A program made the position numbers and the translations under genes. This document shows, piece by piece, positions 46,641 to 58,460 of a stretch of 64,000 bases of DNA. Under the pieces are notes generated by a model. It saw nothing but the letters and a program-made list of their open reading frames with translations. It was not told the DNA's origin and ran no database searches. Origin of the DNA: Ailanthus altissimus (lineage: Eukaryota; Streptophyta; Magnoliopsida; Sapindales; Simaroubaceae); contig OX327710.1 of the NCBI GenBank assembly GCA_946807835.1, forward strand, positions 12,016,501 through 12,080,500, read 5' to 3'. Each line of letters begins with the position of its first letter. Within the stretch, counting starts at the first letter, position 1.

Positions 46641-47210
46641 TTATAAAAGAATAGGAGGTACTTTGATTAATTTGAAGTAGAGCAAGAATAAAAGGGTAAG
46701 TATCCAAAAAGCTTCATATACTTTATACTTCATCTTGTGTATTTTTTTAGTGAGCATGAATCGGCTAAGTTTCTTTCGAAGATCACAAATCAAGATAACT
46801 TTAATAGTGTCCACATTGTATATCACGGCATTACTTGATTCATTTTTCTTGAAAATATCATGGTACTTTGATTAACTTGAAATAGAGCAAGAATAAAAGG
46901 GTAAGTAACCAAAAAGCTTCATATACTTTATCTTGTGTATTTTTCTAGTGAGCATGAATTGGCCAAGTTTCTTTCGAAGATCACAAATCAATATAACTAT
47001 TAGGATAGATATTTTCAAGAAAAATGAATCAAGTAATGCCGTGATATACAATATGGCCACTATTAAAGTCAAGCAAAATATATCAATAAACTATAGAGTG
47101 ATTGACAACACGCGGTTAATGCAATATAGAATATGGACACCATTAAAGTCAAGAAAAATATATCAACAATTTGTCAAGTGATTGATCATACGCGGTTAAT
47201 GCAAACTATT
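46641..47210. repeat. Compound direct and inverted repeat
   Basis: Positions 46659-46798 and 46861-47003 are direct copies (GTACTTTGATTAA through TTTCTTTCGAAGATCACAAA). Positions 46800-46859 and 47009-47068 are inverted copies of about 60 bp (TTTAATAGTGTCCACATTGT and its complement). Positions 47055-47130 and 47131-47205 are direct copies ending ACGCGGTTAATGCAA. No protein is encoded. Confidence 0.85.
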
Positions 47211-49068
47211 TAAACAGCATGTGGATAAGTATAAGCTTTAAGGCCAGCTTCTTTTTCTTTTTCTTTTTCTTTTTTCTTTTTTTTTTTGGATAATTAAGAC
47301 CAGCTTCTTTTCTAGACGAGAAGGTTGAAAACTGGGGGTAAAATAGAGATTTTTAGAATTAATCAGTTGTTTACTTTCTAAGCAGTTTGTGCAACACATT
47401 GAATTATAATTTTGTGCATTTGGCAATTGTATATAATAACTTAAAAAAGATTTTAATGAGTTTATATTTATTTTTTTATACATAAAAATGTCTCATTACA
47501 AATGAAGTATACAAATATGATAACAATGGTCTCAACAAATATAACTTTCATATTATAATTATATAATTATTAAATAACTGTCAAATTATAACTGCATAAT
47601 TATTAAATTATAATTATTTTTAAATTAAAAAAAATAAAATTTTATAATTACAATTGTCAAATTATAACTACATAATTATTAAATTATAATTGTCTTCAAA
47701 TTAAAAAAAATAAAAATTTCTATTCTTTCAGAATTTGAATCACTGATCTAAAATCAAGAGGTTTACGTGCATTATTATTTGAGCAATACAAATAAGTGCA
47801 ACGAATCTATACTTATTTAATATAATAAAAATTGACCTCAGAGTAAGGAGCACTATTACAAGTTATATTTCTTTTATGAGTTCATCGGTACATAGTTGCT
47901 TATCATTAATTCTTTTGCTCTCTTTTACCGTTTTGTTGACTTCTTTTTTGCCCTTTTCTAAGTTTAACAATAAAGTAAATATCAATCAAACAAACATAAT
48001 TTAGTTTAAAGTTTATATATGCAAATGTCTTCCACTCAAAAACATAATTTCACCGAAAGATGCATAAATGGGACATGGGATTAGCTACAAAAGAAAGATA
48101 TGATGTAATCCAATTTACAACTCACTTCAAAATAAGAAAAAGAAAAAAGAAACTCCAATTATTGCTTCGTTGATTCTCTAATTGAATCTGAACTGGCCCC
48201 GTTTTAAGTTTTATATTGCAAGAAATGCACAAATGTCATCTTTATGGAGCCATCACAAATAATGGCATTAAATTATTTCCAACTTTAATCAAATACGCCA
48301 TATTTCCTTATCATGGAAATAATAATGAATAAGTAGATGGAGAAATTTCAGGATTTTTATTTATTATTATTATTATTTTTGACTAAATACAGATTTGAGG
48401 AATAGTCTATTAGATTTTCTTCAAATTTTTATTTACTGAGAGTAGATCCGTCTTTTTTCGGATTTAAATCTTTGAATTATATTTTAGTGAAATGAAGAGC
48501 TGTTCAGATATTGATTGAAAGAGTTGATACTTAGACGCCATGAATGTGGGTCATTACTGGGTCTCCCAATGAAAAATTGCCATATCCAAGGTGCCTGACT
48601 CATGAACAGAAATAATATCAATTATCAAAATTTTAGAATATTTATTGTTTTTGGTCACAAGCTTCATCAAAACCTAAATTGTAAACCAGTCCGAAAATGT
48701 CATAAACAAACAGCTCAGGTCCACATTTCTCCTACGTGCCCCAAATCTAATTGGCCAAATTTTTTAACAGTAATCAGAAAACTATCAGATATTTGTGATT
48801 GCTTGGCCCCTGAATTACCAAAAGTCCAAAACCATGTACGCCAATGACTACAAGCCAACATCACACTCTCTCACCTCACTCCCCTGTTTTCTCATCCTCT
48901 AAACACCAATATTTTCGCACCAAGTCTCACCCTTTTCAGTTCCACCATTCTTGTAATCATCGACGCTAGCACTCTCTCGATTTGCCACTCACATCTAAGA
49001 AATTTTAGCCGCCCACACGACCTTTTTGGTAGTATATTGTCATTTTCTTACCTTTGTACGATAAATAA
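47211..49068 (+). other. Intergenic DNA and probable CIPK promoter
   Basis: A pyrimidine tract lies at 47245-47290 and AT-rich DNA follows. From 48850 to 48990 the sequence is CT-rich (for example CTCTCTCACCTCACTCCCCT), typical of plant leader regions. I could not fix a TATA box. Confidence 0.35.
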
Positions 49069-49089
49069 ATGTTTCTTCATGTGAATTGA
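49069..49089 (+). promoter_or_regulatory. Two overlapping upstream ORFs before CIPK
   Basis: An ATG at 49069 opens a six-codon ORF ending in TGA at 49087-49089. A second ATG at 49079-49081 is followed at once by TGA (49082-49084), a start-stop ORF. The main ATG is at 49138. If the leader includes this stretch, these could lower or condition translation of the kinase. The transcript start is not known. Confidence 0.5.
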
Positions 49090-49137
49090 GTCATATTTTG
49101 ATATTTCTGTTTTTGTTTTGAAACTTTGAAATTTGAG

Positions 49138-50457
49138 ATGGAAGAACAAGCGGAGATGTTGGAGTTAAAAAATGGGGGTGTCAATGGGGCAAGACATATT
49201 CTATTTGGCAAGTATGAGATGGGAAGAATGTTAGGCCAAGGCACCTTCGCCAAGGTTTATTATGGGAAAAATCTAGATACTCAAGAAAGTGTTGCAATCA
49301 AAGTCATCAACAAGGATCAAGTCAAGAAGGAAGGACTAATGGAGCAAATAAAGAGAGAAATTTCAGTCATGCGTTTGGTAAGACATCCGAACATTGTTGA
49401 ATTGAAAGAAGTCATGGCAACAAAAACCAAAGTCTTCTTTGCAATGGAATATGTCAAAGGAGGAGAGCTGTTTGCAAAAGTTGCCAAGGGAAAACTGAAG
49501 GAAGATTTGGCAAGAAATTACTTTCAACAGTTGATTAGTGCAGTTGATTTTTGCCACAGTCGTGGGGTGTATCATCGAGACCTGAAGCCTGAGAATCTTC
49601 TGTTGGATGAAAATGAGAACTTGAAAGTATCAGATTTTGGGTTGTCTGCTTTGCCTGAGCAGAATTGGAACGACGGCTTGCTGCATACACAATGTGGAAC
49701 CCCAGCATATGTTGCCCCCGAAATTTTGAGGAAGAAGGGCTACGATGGGGCAAAATCTGATATTTGGTCCTGTGGGGTTATTTTATTTGTTTTACTCTCG
49801 GGATTTTTACCATTCCGGGATGAAAATGTGATGAAGATGTACAGAAAGATTTTCAAGGCAGAATATGAGTTTCCACCCTGGATTTCATCTGATGCAACGA
49901 ATCTGATATCAAGAATTCTTGTTGCTGATCCTGAAAAGAGAATTACAGTTTCGGAGATAATGAAAAATCCCTGGTTTAATAAGGGTTTTGCGAGACCTAT
50001 GGTGCTTTCTACCGATGATGGTGATAATGGAGAGGTTGAATTGATTACAAAGGTGTCTTCGCCGCGTTTCTATAATGCATTTGAGTTCATATCATCAATG
50101 TCATCAGGATTTAATCTGTCAAGTTTGTTCGAGAGTAAGAGAAAATCAGGTTCAATGTTTACATCAAAGTGTTCAGCTTCAGCTATCATGGGAAGGCTTG
50201 AGGAAGTGGCAAAGAAATTGAATTTTGGTGTGAATGCGAAGGAATTCAAGGTGAAAATGCAAGGGAAAGAGGAGGGAAGGAAAGGGAAATTGGTGGTGAC
50301 TGCTGAGGTTTATGAGGTGGCGCCGGAGGTGGCGGTGGTTGAGTTCTCAAAGTCCTCCGGAGATACTCTTGAGTACAAGAGGTTCTGCGAGGAGGATGTA
50401 AGGCCTGGACTCAAAGACATAGTCTGGAGTTGGCAAGGTGAAAGCAATTCTCACTAG
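49138..50457 (+). CDS. CIPK: CBL-interacting protein kinase (CIPK5/25-like), intronless
   Basis: The 439-residue protein is a complete SnRK3-type Ser/Thr kinase, which acts with calcium-sensing CBL proteins at membranes to phosphorylate transporters and other targets. The kinase domain (about 24-282) has the glycine loop GQGTFAKVY (33-41), Lys55, HRDLKPEN (146-153), DFG (166-168) and APE (193-195). The activation loop runs from DFG to [14 protein letters not shown] to [10 protein letters not shown]. The NAF/FISL motif for CBL binding is [19 protein letters not shown] (313-331). The C-terminal part (about 345-430) fits the phosphatase-interaction domain ([17 protein letters not shown]). I start it at ATG 49138 (GAGATGG context); an in-frame TTG at 49126 is not a likely plant start. 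The lack of introns fits the intron-poor CIPK clade. The closest family members by recall are CIPK5 and CIPK25. It is the only clearly intact host gene here. Confidence 0.97.
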   Translation: MEEQAEMLELKNGGVNGARHILFGKYEMGRMLGQGTFAKVYYGKNLDTQESVAIKVINKDQVKKEGLMEQIKREISVMRLVRHPNIVELKEVMATKTKVFFAMEYVKGGELFAKVAKGKLKEDLARNYFQQLISAVDFCHSRGVYHRDLKPENLLLDENENLKVSDFGLSALPEQNWNDGLLHTQCGTPAYVAPEILRKKGYDGAKSDIWSCGVILFVLLSGFLPFRDENVMKMYRKIFKAEYEFPPWISSDATNLISRILVADPEKRITVSEIMKNPWFNKGFARPMVLSTDDGDNGEVELITKVSSPRFYNAFEFISSMSSGFNLSSLFESKRKSGSMFTSKCSASAIMGRLEEVAKKLNFGVNAKEFKVKMQGKEEGRKGKLVVTAEVYEVAPEVAVVEFSKSSGDTLEYKRFCEEDVRPGLKDIVWSWQGESNSH

Positions 50458-51239
50458 CACCAAAACCTCGGAGACACAAGTCTTGGATGGAAGTTGGAAA
50501 GGCCATATTTCGCATTGTGCTTAAGTAATGAGTCTGTCTAATTAAATATTGTCTTGTATATTTGATTTGGATAAGTTTTCCAGTATGATTGTAACACAAG
50601 AAATTGAGAAAATTAGTTTACTGATTTTTGAGAAAGGATGTATTTATATATACTCATTAAACAATATTTTATGAGACGGGTGTATAATCTATGAATGATA
50701 ATAACTTGGTTTATTATTCACGGTCATGGCTGATTTATGGCCTAACTAAACCCTTGATTAGAACCTTCATTCTGGTTGTAATTCCATATATATATTTTGG
50801 TTTTTGTGTTTTGACATGGTGGCACAGTGTTTTCACTTTTCAATGTAGATTTGGGAATGAATTGGTTCTTGTATTTTAGAATGGAATATGTGGACTGGTG
50901 GGTTTTGTTGTGGTGTTTTCTTCACTTGTTAGTTGTGTGTCTTATCTTTCTTGTGTGGTAGAATTTGAAATGGGCAGTGGAGTGGAACCAAAATGTTGAT
51001 TGATACAACAGGGGGCCTAACAAAAGGGCTCAATCATCAACCTTGCTTTATTGCATGTTGGTAGCATTATTGTGTACAAAGGAATCTGCTGAGATGGGGA
51101 TCACCTCGCGGATCTATATGGTAGCAAAAGCACTTTACCCCAGATCCTTCGATTCGTTCGAATGGCGAAAAGAAGAGACATGAATTCATTGAACAACAAA
51201 GAAAGAAATTTCGTAAGTAATTAAAAGACGACCTGTGTG
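50458..51239 (+). other. 3' flank of CIPK and unassigned DNA
   Basis: The T-rich AAATATTGTCTTGTATATTTG region at 50543-50565 could serve in 3' end formation. No other gene is supported. Confidence 0.3.
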
Positions 51240-51420
51240 ACAAGCAAGCAACCTTACTAATAAAGGGGTCTTTGATTGTTGCCTTTTGGACTCACCAATG
51301 CCCCTGCCACGTTCTGCACCCTACACAATGAGATATAGCTATTCCACCAAATTATCCACACGGAAAATTGTAGCCATCAAATGGAGTTAGGGCTAAACAT
51401 TAGGGTGAGCAAGCTAATTC
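51240..51420 (+). pseudogene. Gypsy reverse transcriptase fragment
   Basis: In one frame, 51277-51340 reads [19 protein letters not shown], the conserved block before the catalytic YxDD of Ty3/gypsy reverse transcriptase. The following bases degrade quickly. This is a short relic, with no LTR or other domain next to it. Confidence 0.65.
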
Positions 51421-51989
51421 CGAGTCTTTCAAAGTGTTAATGAATTGATAGAGAGGTAACAAAGTAAATCAACGTCATGATCATCAATTCAATCCTTAAG
51501 GCAGAAGCAAAGGGCCAGGAAAGTGGGGACCCAAACCCATTAGAATTTTCTACATCTAATTTCAATTTTTGACTAATTAGATACTCTATATTATAATCTA
51601 TTTAAAAATCTATCATTATGCGGAGGTCTCTAATTAATGATGGTTCTAATAGTTTTTTTTTTCTTCAAAATATCTTTTGATTTTTCACAAATTTGGAAAA
51701 AAAAAAGTGTTAAAAACTCGTATAAATTATCTTTGAAAAGTAACATGATTTTAAATGCAAAATTGGTGTATCAAAAATTAATTTTAACGCTAAAAAAAAC
51801 AACTAAAGATGTATTATATGTATTTCTTGGCAAACAAAACGAAAGAACATAAATAAACATTTCTTTACTTTCACAAGGGGTCAATCTCCTCACTATAGAG
51901 GAAGTGGAGGTCGATTTTAATTAATTTTTAGGAAACTAATAGTTTAGTCTTTATTTTTTTTATTTGGATTGCCCATAAAGTTCTTAGAG
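51421..51989. other. Unassigned AT-rich DNA
   Basis: Decayed gypsy sequence may continue to about 51550. After that I see no feature. Confidence 0.3.
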
Positions 51990-52930
51990 TTTTTGAAATA
52001 CCAAATTATTTTCAGCAGGAAGTAGGGAGATACTTATCAAAGCGGTCATACAGTCGATTCCAATTTATTCAAAGAACCTTTTTAGGTTCCTCGGTGCCCT
52101 TATCAAAGAATTGTATAAATTATGTACCCATTTTTGGTAGGGAGTGATGAGAGCCAACAAAAAATACATTCTTGTACATGGGAAGAATTATGTTGCAGTA
52201 AGGAGAATGGAGGTCTAAGATTTCGAGATCTCTTTCTATTTAATAAGGCCATACTCATTAAGTAAGGATGACGAATTATTCAGAATCTGAGCTCCTTAAT
52301 GGCTTGAGTGATAAAAAAAACATCTTTTTATTTTTAAGGAAAAAGTAAATTATTCTGCCCCGTTCACTTGGAAAAGCATAATCTAGGGAAGGGATATTAT
52401 TTTTCAAGGTGTGTGTTGGAAATTTGGCAATGGCTCCTCTGTCCCTATTTATCATCACAAATGGATGCCTTAGTCGTATACTTTCAAGTTTTTTTTTTTC
52501 TTCATAAAATGTGGAAGTATACCATTGCTATAGAACTAAAAACGAAATCTAAATACTAAAACGTTGATTTGATTTGCAACTCTTTCCCGGTAGAAGAACA
52601 ACAGTCCATTCTCAGTATCCTTTGTCGACACAGAATGCACATATCCAAGACTCTCCGATGTGGGATTTCAACAAGCATAACCACTACTCGGTAAAGAATG
52701 GATATTGGATTACTTCTTTCCTAAGAGGCCATGCAAGAAGCTCCGAAAATTCGAACATGAAGGAATGGTGAAAACATATTTGGAGGCTTATTATCCCTAA
52801 GAAAAGTGAAAATGTACATCTAAAAGCTTCACATGATTAGTTGCCAACATCTGTCAACTTGAAACAACACTACGTGTGTGAGAAAGTTGATTAAAAATCA
52901 TTAGAATATAATTTGGAGAGTAATTTAAGT
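51990..52930 (+). pseudogene. LINE (L1-type) ORF2 3' region relic
   Basis: Positions 51998-52260 read REILIKAVIQSIPIYSKN, then FLGALIKELYKL, and, after frame changes, pieces resembling the plant LINE stretch after the reverse transcriptase (G-REVLIKSVLQAIPTY, then G-GL-FRDL--FN-ALL-K). Positions 52570-52900 read PMWDFNKHNHYSVKNGYW, then HIWRLIIPKKSENVHLKASH and WLPTSVNL-type sequence, which is the zf-RVT domain of plant LINEs (W---NG-YSVKSGY; W---W-L-IP-K---F-W---H--LPT). The RNase H-like end and a poly(A) tail were not found. Several stops are present. Confidence 0.75.
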
Positions 52931-52944
52931 GCATTAGATATGTG

Positions 52945-53450
52945 AGGATCGAAGACAAATGAAAAAGGAGGTGAAAATACAAAAGGAGGTGCCGTAGCGT
53001 TCAGCGCAGGAATCAATTTCCCATTTTAATCAAATTTGTTCCGTCTCTCACTTATTCTAGGACTCCCCAAAACAACTCCTACACGTTTTTGGTTAACCTA
53101 GGTCATTCTAAAGCCTATATAAAGGCTCTCTGTTGGCTTGTAAACTTATCTTTGTGTTCATAGCAATCTTAGCAATATTTTTATAATTTTTAGTGAGAGA
53201 AACCCCTTGTTTACAAGAGAGAGTGCGTTCTTTGTGAGTTTTTCTTGTAAAAGGCATACTTTGTGAGAGCCTTGAGATTTAATAATAAGAGAGTGTGATC
53301 TTGATCCACTGTGGACTTAAGAAAGTTGCTAAACCACATAAATTTTGTGTGTTGTTTCTTTTACCTTTTTCTCTCTAGATTCTTAATTGTTTATTTCTGC
53401 ATCATATTGTTCGGGATATTTTGCTTATTTGATTACTTCCGCTTCAACCA
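52945..53450 (+). mobile_element. Copia element C2, 5' LTR or leader (start uncertain)
   Basis: The end is set by a primer site (TGGTATTAGAGC at 53453), with ...CTTCAACCA before it. The start is not fixed, because the 3' LTR lies outside the window; a TG at 52941 is a candidate. A TATA box and a leader-like stretch are inside. Confidence 0.5.
53114..53125 (+). promoter_or_regulatory. TATA box of copia C2
   Basis: CCTATATAAAGG is a strong plant TATA element lying about 340 bp before the primer site, as expected for an LTR promoter. Confidence 0.6.
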
Positions 53451-55260
53451 ACTGGTATTAGAGCTTAGTTTTAAGCAGACATGGCTACACCCAAGTATGA
53501 GGTAGAGAAATTCAACGGTACGAATGAGTTCAATCTATGGAAGAAGAAAGTTAATGGGTTGTTGGTGAGCCAACGGTTAGGCTTGACTTTAAAGAAGACT
53601 GCAGCTCTATCTAGTGAAGAAGAGAAAAAGGTTAGAGTTATCTAAGGCTGAAGCAGAAAGAAGAGACATTCAAGAAAGATCTCATAGCACAATCGTTCTA
53701 TAATTGAGCGATGAAATACTGAAGGAAGAAGTAAGTGAGACGACAGCAATTAGTCTTTGGAAGAAGTTTGACTCTCTTTATATGCAAAAATCATTGGCTA
53801 ATAGATTGCATATAAAAAAGAAGTTGTATCAGTTGTTAATGTCAGAGGGGACACCGATGAAAGATCATATAGATGCCTTCAACAAGATCATTCTTGATCT
53901 TAAGTCTATCAACATCAAGATAGAAGATAAAGATTGGGCGATTATCCTACTGAGTTCACTCTCCAAGAGTTATGAGAGCTTTGTTGATACGTTAATCTAT
54001 GGCAGAGTGAGTTTAATGATGAGTGATGTGAAATCATCATTAAACTCAAATAGAAGAAGGCCCTTATATAGGGATAGAAGAAAAAAGGGCTCAACATCGA
54101 AGTTCAGGACTCTTAGGAAGTGTTATTGCTGTAAGAAAGAGGGACACTTCATAAAGGACTATCCGAAAAAGAAAGCACAAGACAATAAGAAAGCGAATGG
54201 TGCGCTTGCCTATGATGATAGCTATAATAGCGTAGAGATACTAGTCATTACTGCTAGTAAGAATACTAAACAATGGGTTCTTGATTTTGGTTGTACAATT
54301 CACATATGCTCGCATAAGTCTTAGTTTATAAATTTCTAACCCATTAGTGTTGGTAATGTGTTAATGGGTAATGACGTTACATGTCAGATGATAGGAATTA
54401 GTAATATTAAACTTAGGCTACATAATGGGTGAGTGAAAGAGTTGACAGATGTTAGGTATATTCTTGACTTCAAGAGAACCTTGATCTCATTAGGGACATT
54501 AGACCAGAATAGGTATTCCATCAGGATCGACAGAGGAGTTCTGAGAGTACTGAAGGGTTCCATGATAATAATGAGATGAGAGAAACACAAAGGTGTTTAT
54601 GTGCTTAAGGGTGAAGTGTTAAGTGATTTTGCACTATTCTCTAGAGATGATGAGAATATGGAAACTAAGTTTTGGCATCTTAGACTAGCACGCTTAAATG
54701 AGAGAAACCTAAATGAGTTATTTAGCCAAAATTCATTTGGTAAGGATAAGTTCCAGCTATTGGAGTTTTGTGAGCATTATGTGCTAGGGAAGGCACATAA
54801 AGTAAGGTTTAGTACTGGCGAGCACAAGACTAAGAGAATTCAGTACTGGCGAGCACAAGACTAAGTTCTGGCTATTGGAGTTTTGTGAGCATTATATGCT
54901 AGGGAAAGCACATAGAGTAAGGTTTAATACTGGCGAGCACAAGACTAAGAGGATTCTTGACTATATACACTAGAATCTTTAGAGACCAGCTCAAACAACT
55001 ACTCGTGGTGGTGCTAGGTATTTTTTCAGTTTGATTAATGACTATTCAAAGAAGCTGTGAGTCTATGTGTTGAAGAGCAAAGATCAAGTGTTTGATGCTT
55101 TCAAGACTTAGAAGGCTCTTGTTAAAAATCAGATTGGCAAGAGGGTAAAGAGGTTAAGAATTGACTATGGCCTCAAGTTTTACAAATAGAGAATTTGATG
55201 GGTTTTGTGTCAAGCATGGAATTGTAAGACATATAACAGTGAGATCAACACCACAGCAGA
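53451..55260 (+). pseudogene. Copia C2 gag, protease and start of integrase
   Basis: After the primer site, gag starts at 53481 (MATPKYEVEKFNGTNEFNLW) and, after frame breaks, continues at 53704-54170 with SLYMQKSLANRLHIKKKLYQ. The zinc knuckle CYCCKKEGHFIKDY has Tyr in place of the last Cys. The protease core is WVLDFGCTIHICSH, where the usual catalytic D-S-G is D-F-G. The pre-integrase region (54480-54800) reads LSLGTLDQNRYS-like and FWHLRLARLNERNL. A 115 bp tandem duplication (54751 and 54866) disrupts the integrase start. Coding runs to ...STPQQ at 55259 and resumes at 63790. The lineage is Tork-like by recall. Confidence 0.85.
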
Positions 55261-55445
55261 TGTGAGGATACGCACCCAGTTATCCTGATAAGCCGGGACA
55301 TACCGGTCTCAGTGGGCCATCACTGGTCTAGGCCTCCCAAGTGGCCTCCATTCACTCAAAGCATACCCCCAAGGAATCGAACCCGGGTGGGTTATACCAC
55401 CTCAAGATGCCTAACAAATCCGTCCTTGTACCACTTGAACTGGCC
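55261..55445 (-). mobile_element. SINE copy 1
   Basis: Read on the minus strand, this has a tRNA-like head with an A-box-like TTCAAGTGGTA and the B box GGGTTCGATTCC, then a body with TGGACCAGTGATGGCC-like and GGGACCGGTATGTCCCGGC-like blocks, and an end ...TATCCTCACA. It is tRNA-derived. It meets copy 2 head to head. Confidence 0.8.
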
Positions 55446-55602
55446 AGCTCTAGTGGTACAAGAACGGATTCGTTAGGCATCTTGAGGTGGTATAACCCAC
55501 CCGGGTTCGATTCCTTAGGGGTGATCGTTTGTGTGAATGGAGGCCACTGTGAGGTCTGGACCAGTGATGGCCCACTGGGACCGGTATGTCCCGGCTTGTC
55601 AG
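55443..55602 (+). mobile_element. SINE copy 2 (3' truncated)
   Basis: This is the head-to-head partner of copy 1. The plus strand begins GGCCAGCTCTAGTGGTAC and carries the B box GGGTTCGATTCC. It stops at CCGGCTTGTCA, where gypsy internal bases join. Confidence 0.8.
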
Positions 55603-55612
55603 CAATAAAAGC

Positions 55613-58334
55613 TATCACGCCCCAGACCCAAAAGATCTGACACACGACATCACTTACATTCATTCAATAATACTTAAACATTCATTTTAATTTCTTTCAG
55701 AATTATAGCAATTGAATTATGACTGGGACAATTAGTAAACCGGAGATACGCAGAGTTTTCTCAGAGATTAACACTCTACTACGTCACCAGTAGCAACTTT
55801 GTTACCGGAAGCCCAGAATATATTCATTGCAAATTCTTACTTAAAATCAATCCATTACTACACTTGGTGAAACTTAAACTAAATTCAACCACACACAATA
55901 AAATAATACATAAGTATTTATTCAATAGGGACAAATCAAATATCTTATCCCACGTGTCCCCAAATGAAACACTTAGCAACCTAACAACTTAGGGAACCCA
56001 AGGAACAGCAGAAGCCTTGCCAAATCCGCTAAGCACACATGTACCTTATTTACCTGAAATCACCATAAACTATAATGAGTATAAAACTCAGTAAGCATAC
56101 TAGTTTTTCATATATCAAATACAAATACATATGTGTACACAATGCATATGTATGATATTCTGTGATCAATCAAAATCATAATCATATCAAATCATATATC
56201 ATGTAAGCGCTTACACATTCTTTCAAAATATATAATAGGAATACCATCACTTAACTACTACTTAGTAGGACTTACATATCACATATCACATAATGAGCCA
56301 AATGTCACTCGTAGGTGACATACCGTATGAGAGGAATAGTACAAGTGGGGCCTTTAAATTACACATATATAATGCTCATGCCCGAAGGTAAAAGCCAAAC
56401 CCTCACCCTGATCATTTGTGAGTCCTCTCACATGCACCAATATGCCACCACACGAATGTGATGACTCACACTTCCTTTAGGTACCAATAGGATCCTCCCT
56501 ACATATGGAACACATAACATATACCAATCCCGAAGGAAAGGCCATACATAAAGGCTCCACAAATCACATAAAATGCCTACTAAGTCAACAGTGAGTTCAA
56601 GTACCCTCAAAACACAAAATATTTCTCATGGATATATTACACTTCAAAAGCTTTCTTTGTTAAACATATCTTATTTTGAAAGCTCACTTTCAAAAAACAC
56701 ATGTATGTCCGTGCTCAATGTCAATGCTCACATTCATAAACATATATTCACATTTCATATCAAAATATACTTTGACATAATAACATAAACATATTCTTAA
56801 CCACATTTACAAAATCATTCATAACACTTACTATGTTTATTGTCATTCCAGTAAAAAGTCTAGTATACTTACCTCTTAGCATTTTCAGGTACAATGCTTA
56901 AATCTCCTTAACCTATCAATGGAGATTAATCATTTCATAAGCCTGACAATTCACACAAAATACTTTAAATAGCTTACAAAATTATACACAATGCATTTAT
57001 CACATCAAACTGGTCAAAATACTTGGTTTCTCAAAACCTGTCATTCTGACCACTTATACTTAACAAAATTTTTTAATACCTCAAATGATGTCTAATTACT
57101 CCAAAATCAGAATATATCATTCTTGACTCATATATCCTTCTTATATATGAATATTATATCAAAATTTCTACATAATCCATTCCATACATACCATCGAATT
57201 CAAACTACTAACCTGACAGGATCAAGATACTTATTGAACAGAATTCAATCTCCTAATTTTATAAAATCATATACTAACTCAAAAATTATAAAACTTTCAC
57301 ATAATTACTCTTAACACATATCTCAGTTCATGATAAATATTTCACTTCCAAATCACTGCCAAAAGTATTTTAAAACTATTTTATTCTATAGCTTTAAAAA
57401 TCTATTAATCAAATACTGCAATGAGCTGATACACTTTAGAAAATCATAACACTTCAACCACATTGATCTAAATTCTCAATTCCGAGTATATCATATTATA
57501 CATATAAAATTATCATATTCCACAAATTCGAAATTTTTGAAGATCATTCAGTAGGACAAAAATTATTTTTCACTGTATCATACTGTTTACATAGGAAATT
57601 TCCAGAATTTCAGGGTTATTTTGGTAAATTCACAACAAATTCAATTTTTGAAATTTTGAATCGATTCAAAGTCTCAGATGACCCTAAATATGTCTAATTT
57701 CATATAATCAAAATTAAAGATCAGAATCGAATCACAACAATTTATAAAATTTTTGGATTAAGAGACTATCAATCAGAAACTCTACAATCCATCATGATTT
57801 ATCAAGCTATCTTATAGATCATCATCAATTCTCAAAATATCATACGAAATACACATCAAATACTCAATTATACATATTTTCAGAAATCAAAACTTAAAGA
57901 AATTAACATAATTAACACCAATAAATTGAGAAATAGTTGTGATATACTTCTTAAAATTCAAAATTCCAATTTCTTCTTCTTTTTCTTCTCCTTCTTCTCT
58001 TTCTCTCCCCTCTTTTTCTCTCTTCTCTCTCTCTAAAAGAGGTAGCTCGACCAAAATGAGAGAATTAGGGTTTTAAAAGTGTATTTTTATACTAAGTGGC
58101 TAATTTTTGGTATTTACGAATTTACCCTCAAAACTTTCAAAGTATTACAATTTGGTCCCTAAAATAAATCTAAAGTCTTGCAATTAAACCCAATGCTAAT
58201 AGTATCACCTTAACCTATACAAACACTACTAATAACAATATATAAATCAAGTATCACCAACATACAAATAAAATACGTATATTTATACATTTATAAATAC
58301 TTATTCTTACCAGTCGTGGATACTGGTTACTACA
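55613..58334 (-). mobile_element. Gypsy family G LTR, copy A (full)
   Basis: On the minus strand it runs from TGTAGTAACCAGTATCC (58334) to GGGGCGTGATA (55613) and is 2722 bp long. It adjoins a polypurine tract and chromodomain end at 58335, and ten bases of leader (CAATAAAAGC) at 55603-55612. Confidence 0.9.
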
Positions 58335-58460
58335 ATTCTCCCCTCCTTATAAGAATTTCGTCCTCGAAATTCATGACTTGAGCAAACATATGAGGATACT
58401 TAAATCTCATTTCTTATTCTCATTCCCAATTTGCCTTTTCAACAGTATGATTTATTCATA
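58335..58460 (-). pseudogene. Gypsy family G chromodomain end and polypurine tract
   Basis: On the minus strand this reads HTVEKANWE, then EMRFKYPHMFAQVMNFEDE and the purine tract AAGGAGGGGAGAAT right before the LTR start. It matches the 3' end of chromovirus pol ([14 protein letters not shown]) and ties the family G LTR to Tekay-like gypsy elements. The rest of pol is gone. Confidence 0.8.

Noticed and set aside
49126..49137. Extended CIPK start at a TTG codon
   Set aside because: Plants start at ATG. The ATG at 49138 has a good context and gives the family's usual N-terminus.
49363..49753. Minus-strand open frames inside the CIPK gene
   Set aside because: They are shadows of the kinase coding frame on the other strand.
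51637..51852. Open frame in AT-rich DNA after the gypsy fragment
   Set aside because: It is Lys/Leu/Ser-rich by composition, with no motif and no promoter signs.
55341..55663. Pro/Gly-rich open frames on both strands in the SINE block (also 61071-61304, 63195-63803)
   Set aside because: They are translations of SINE copies, which are non-coding.
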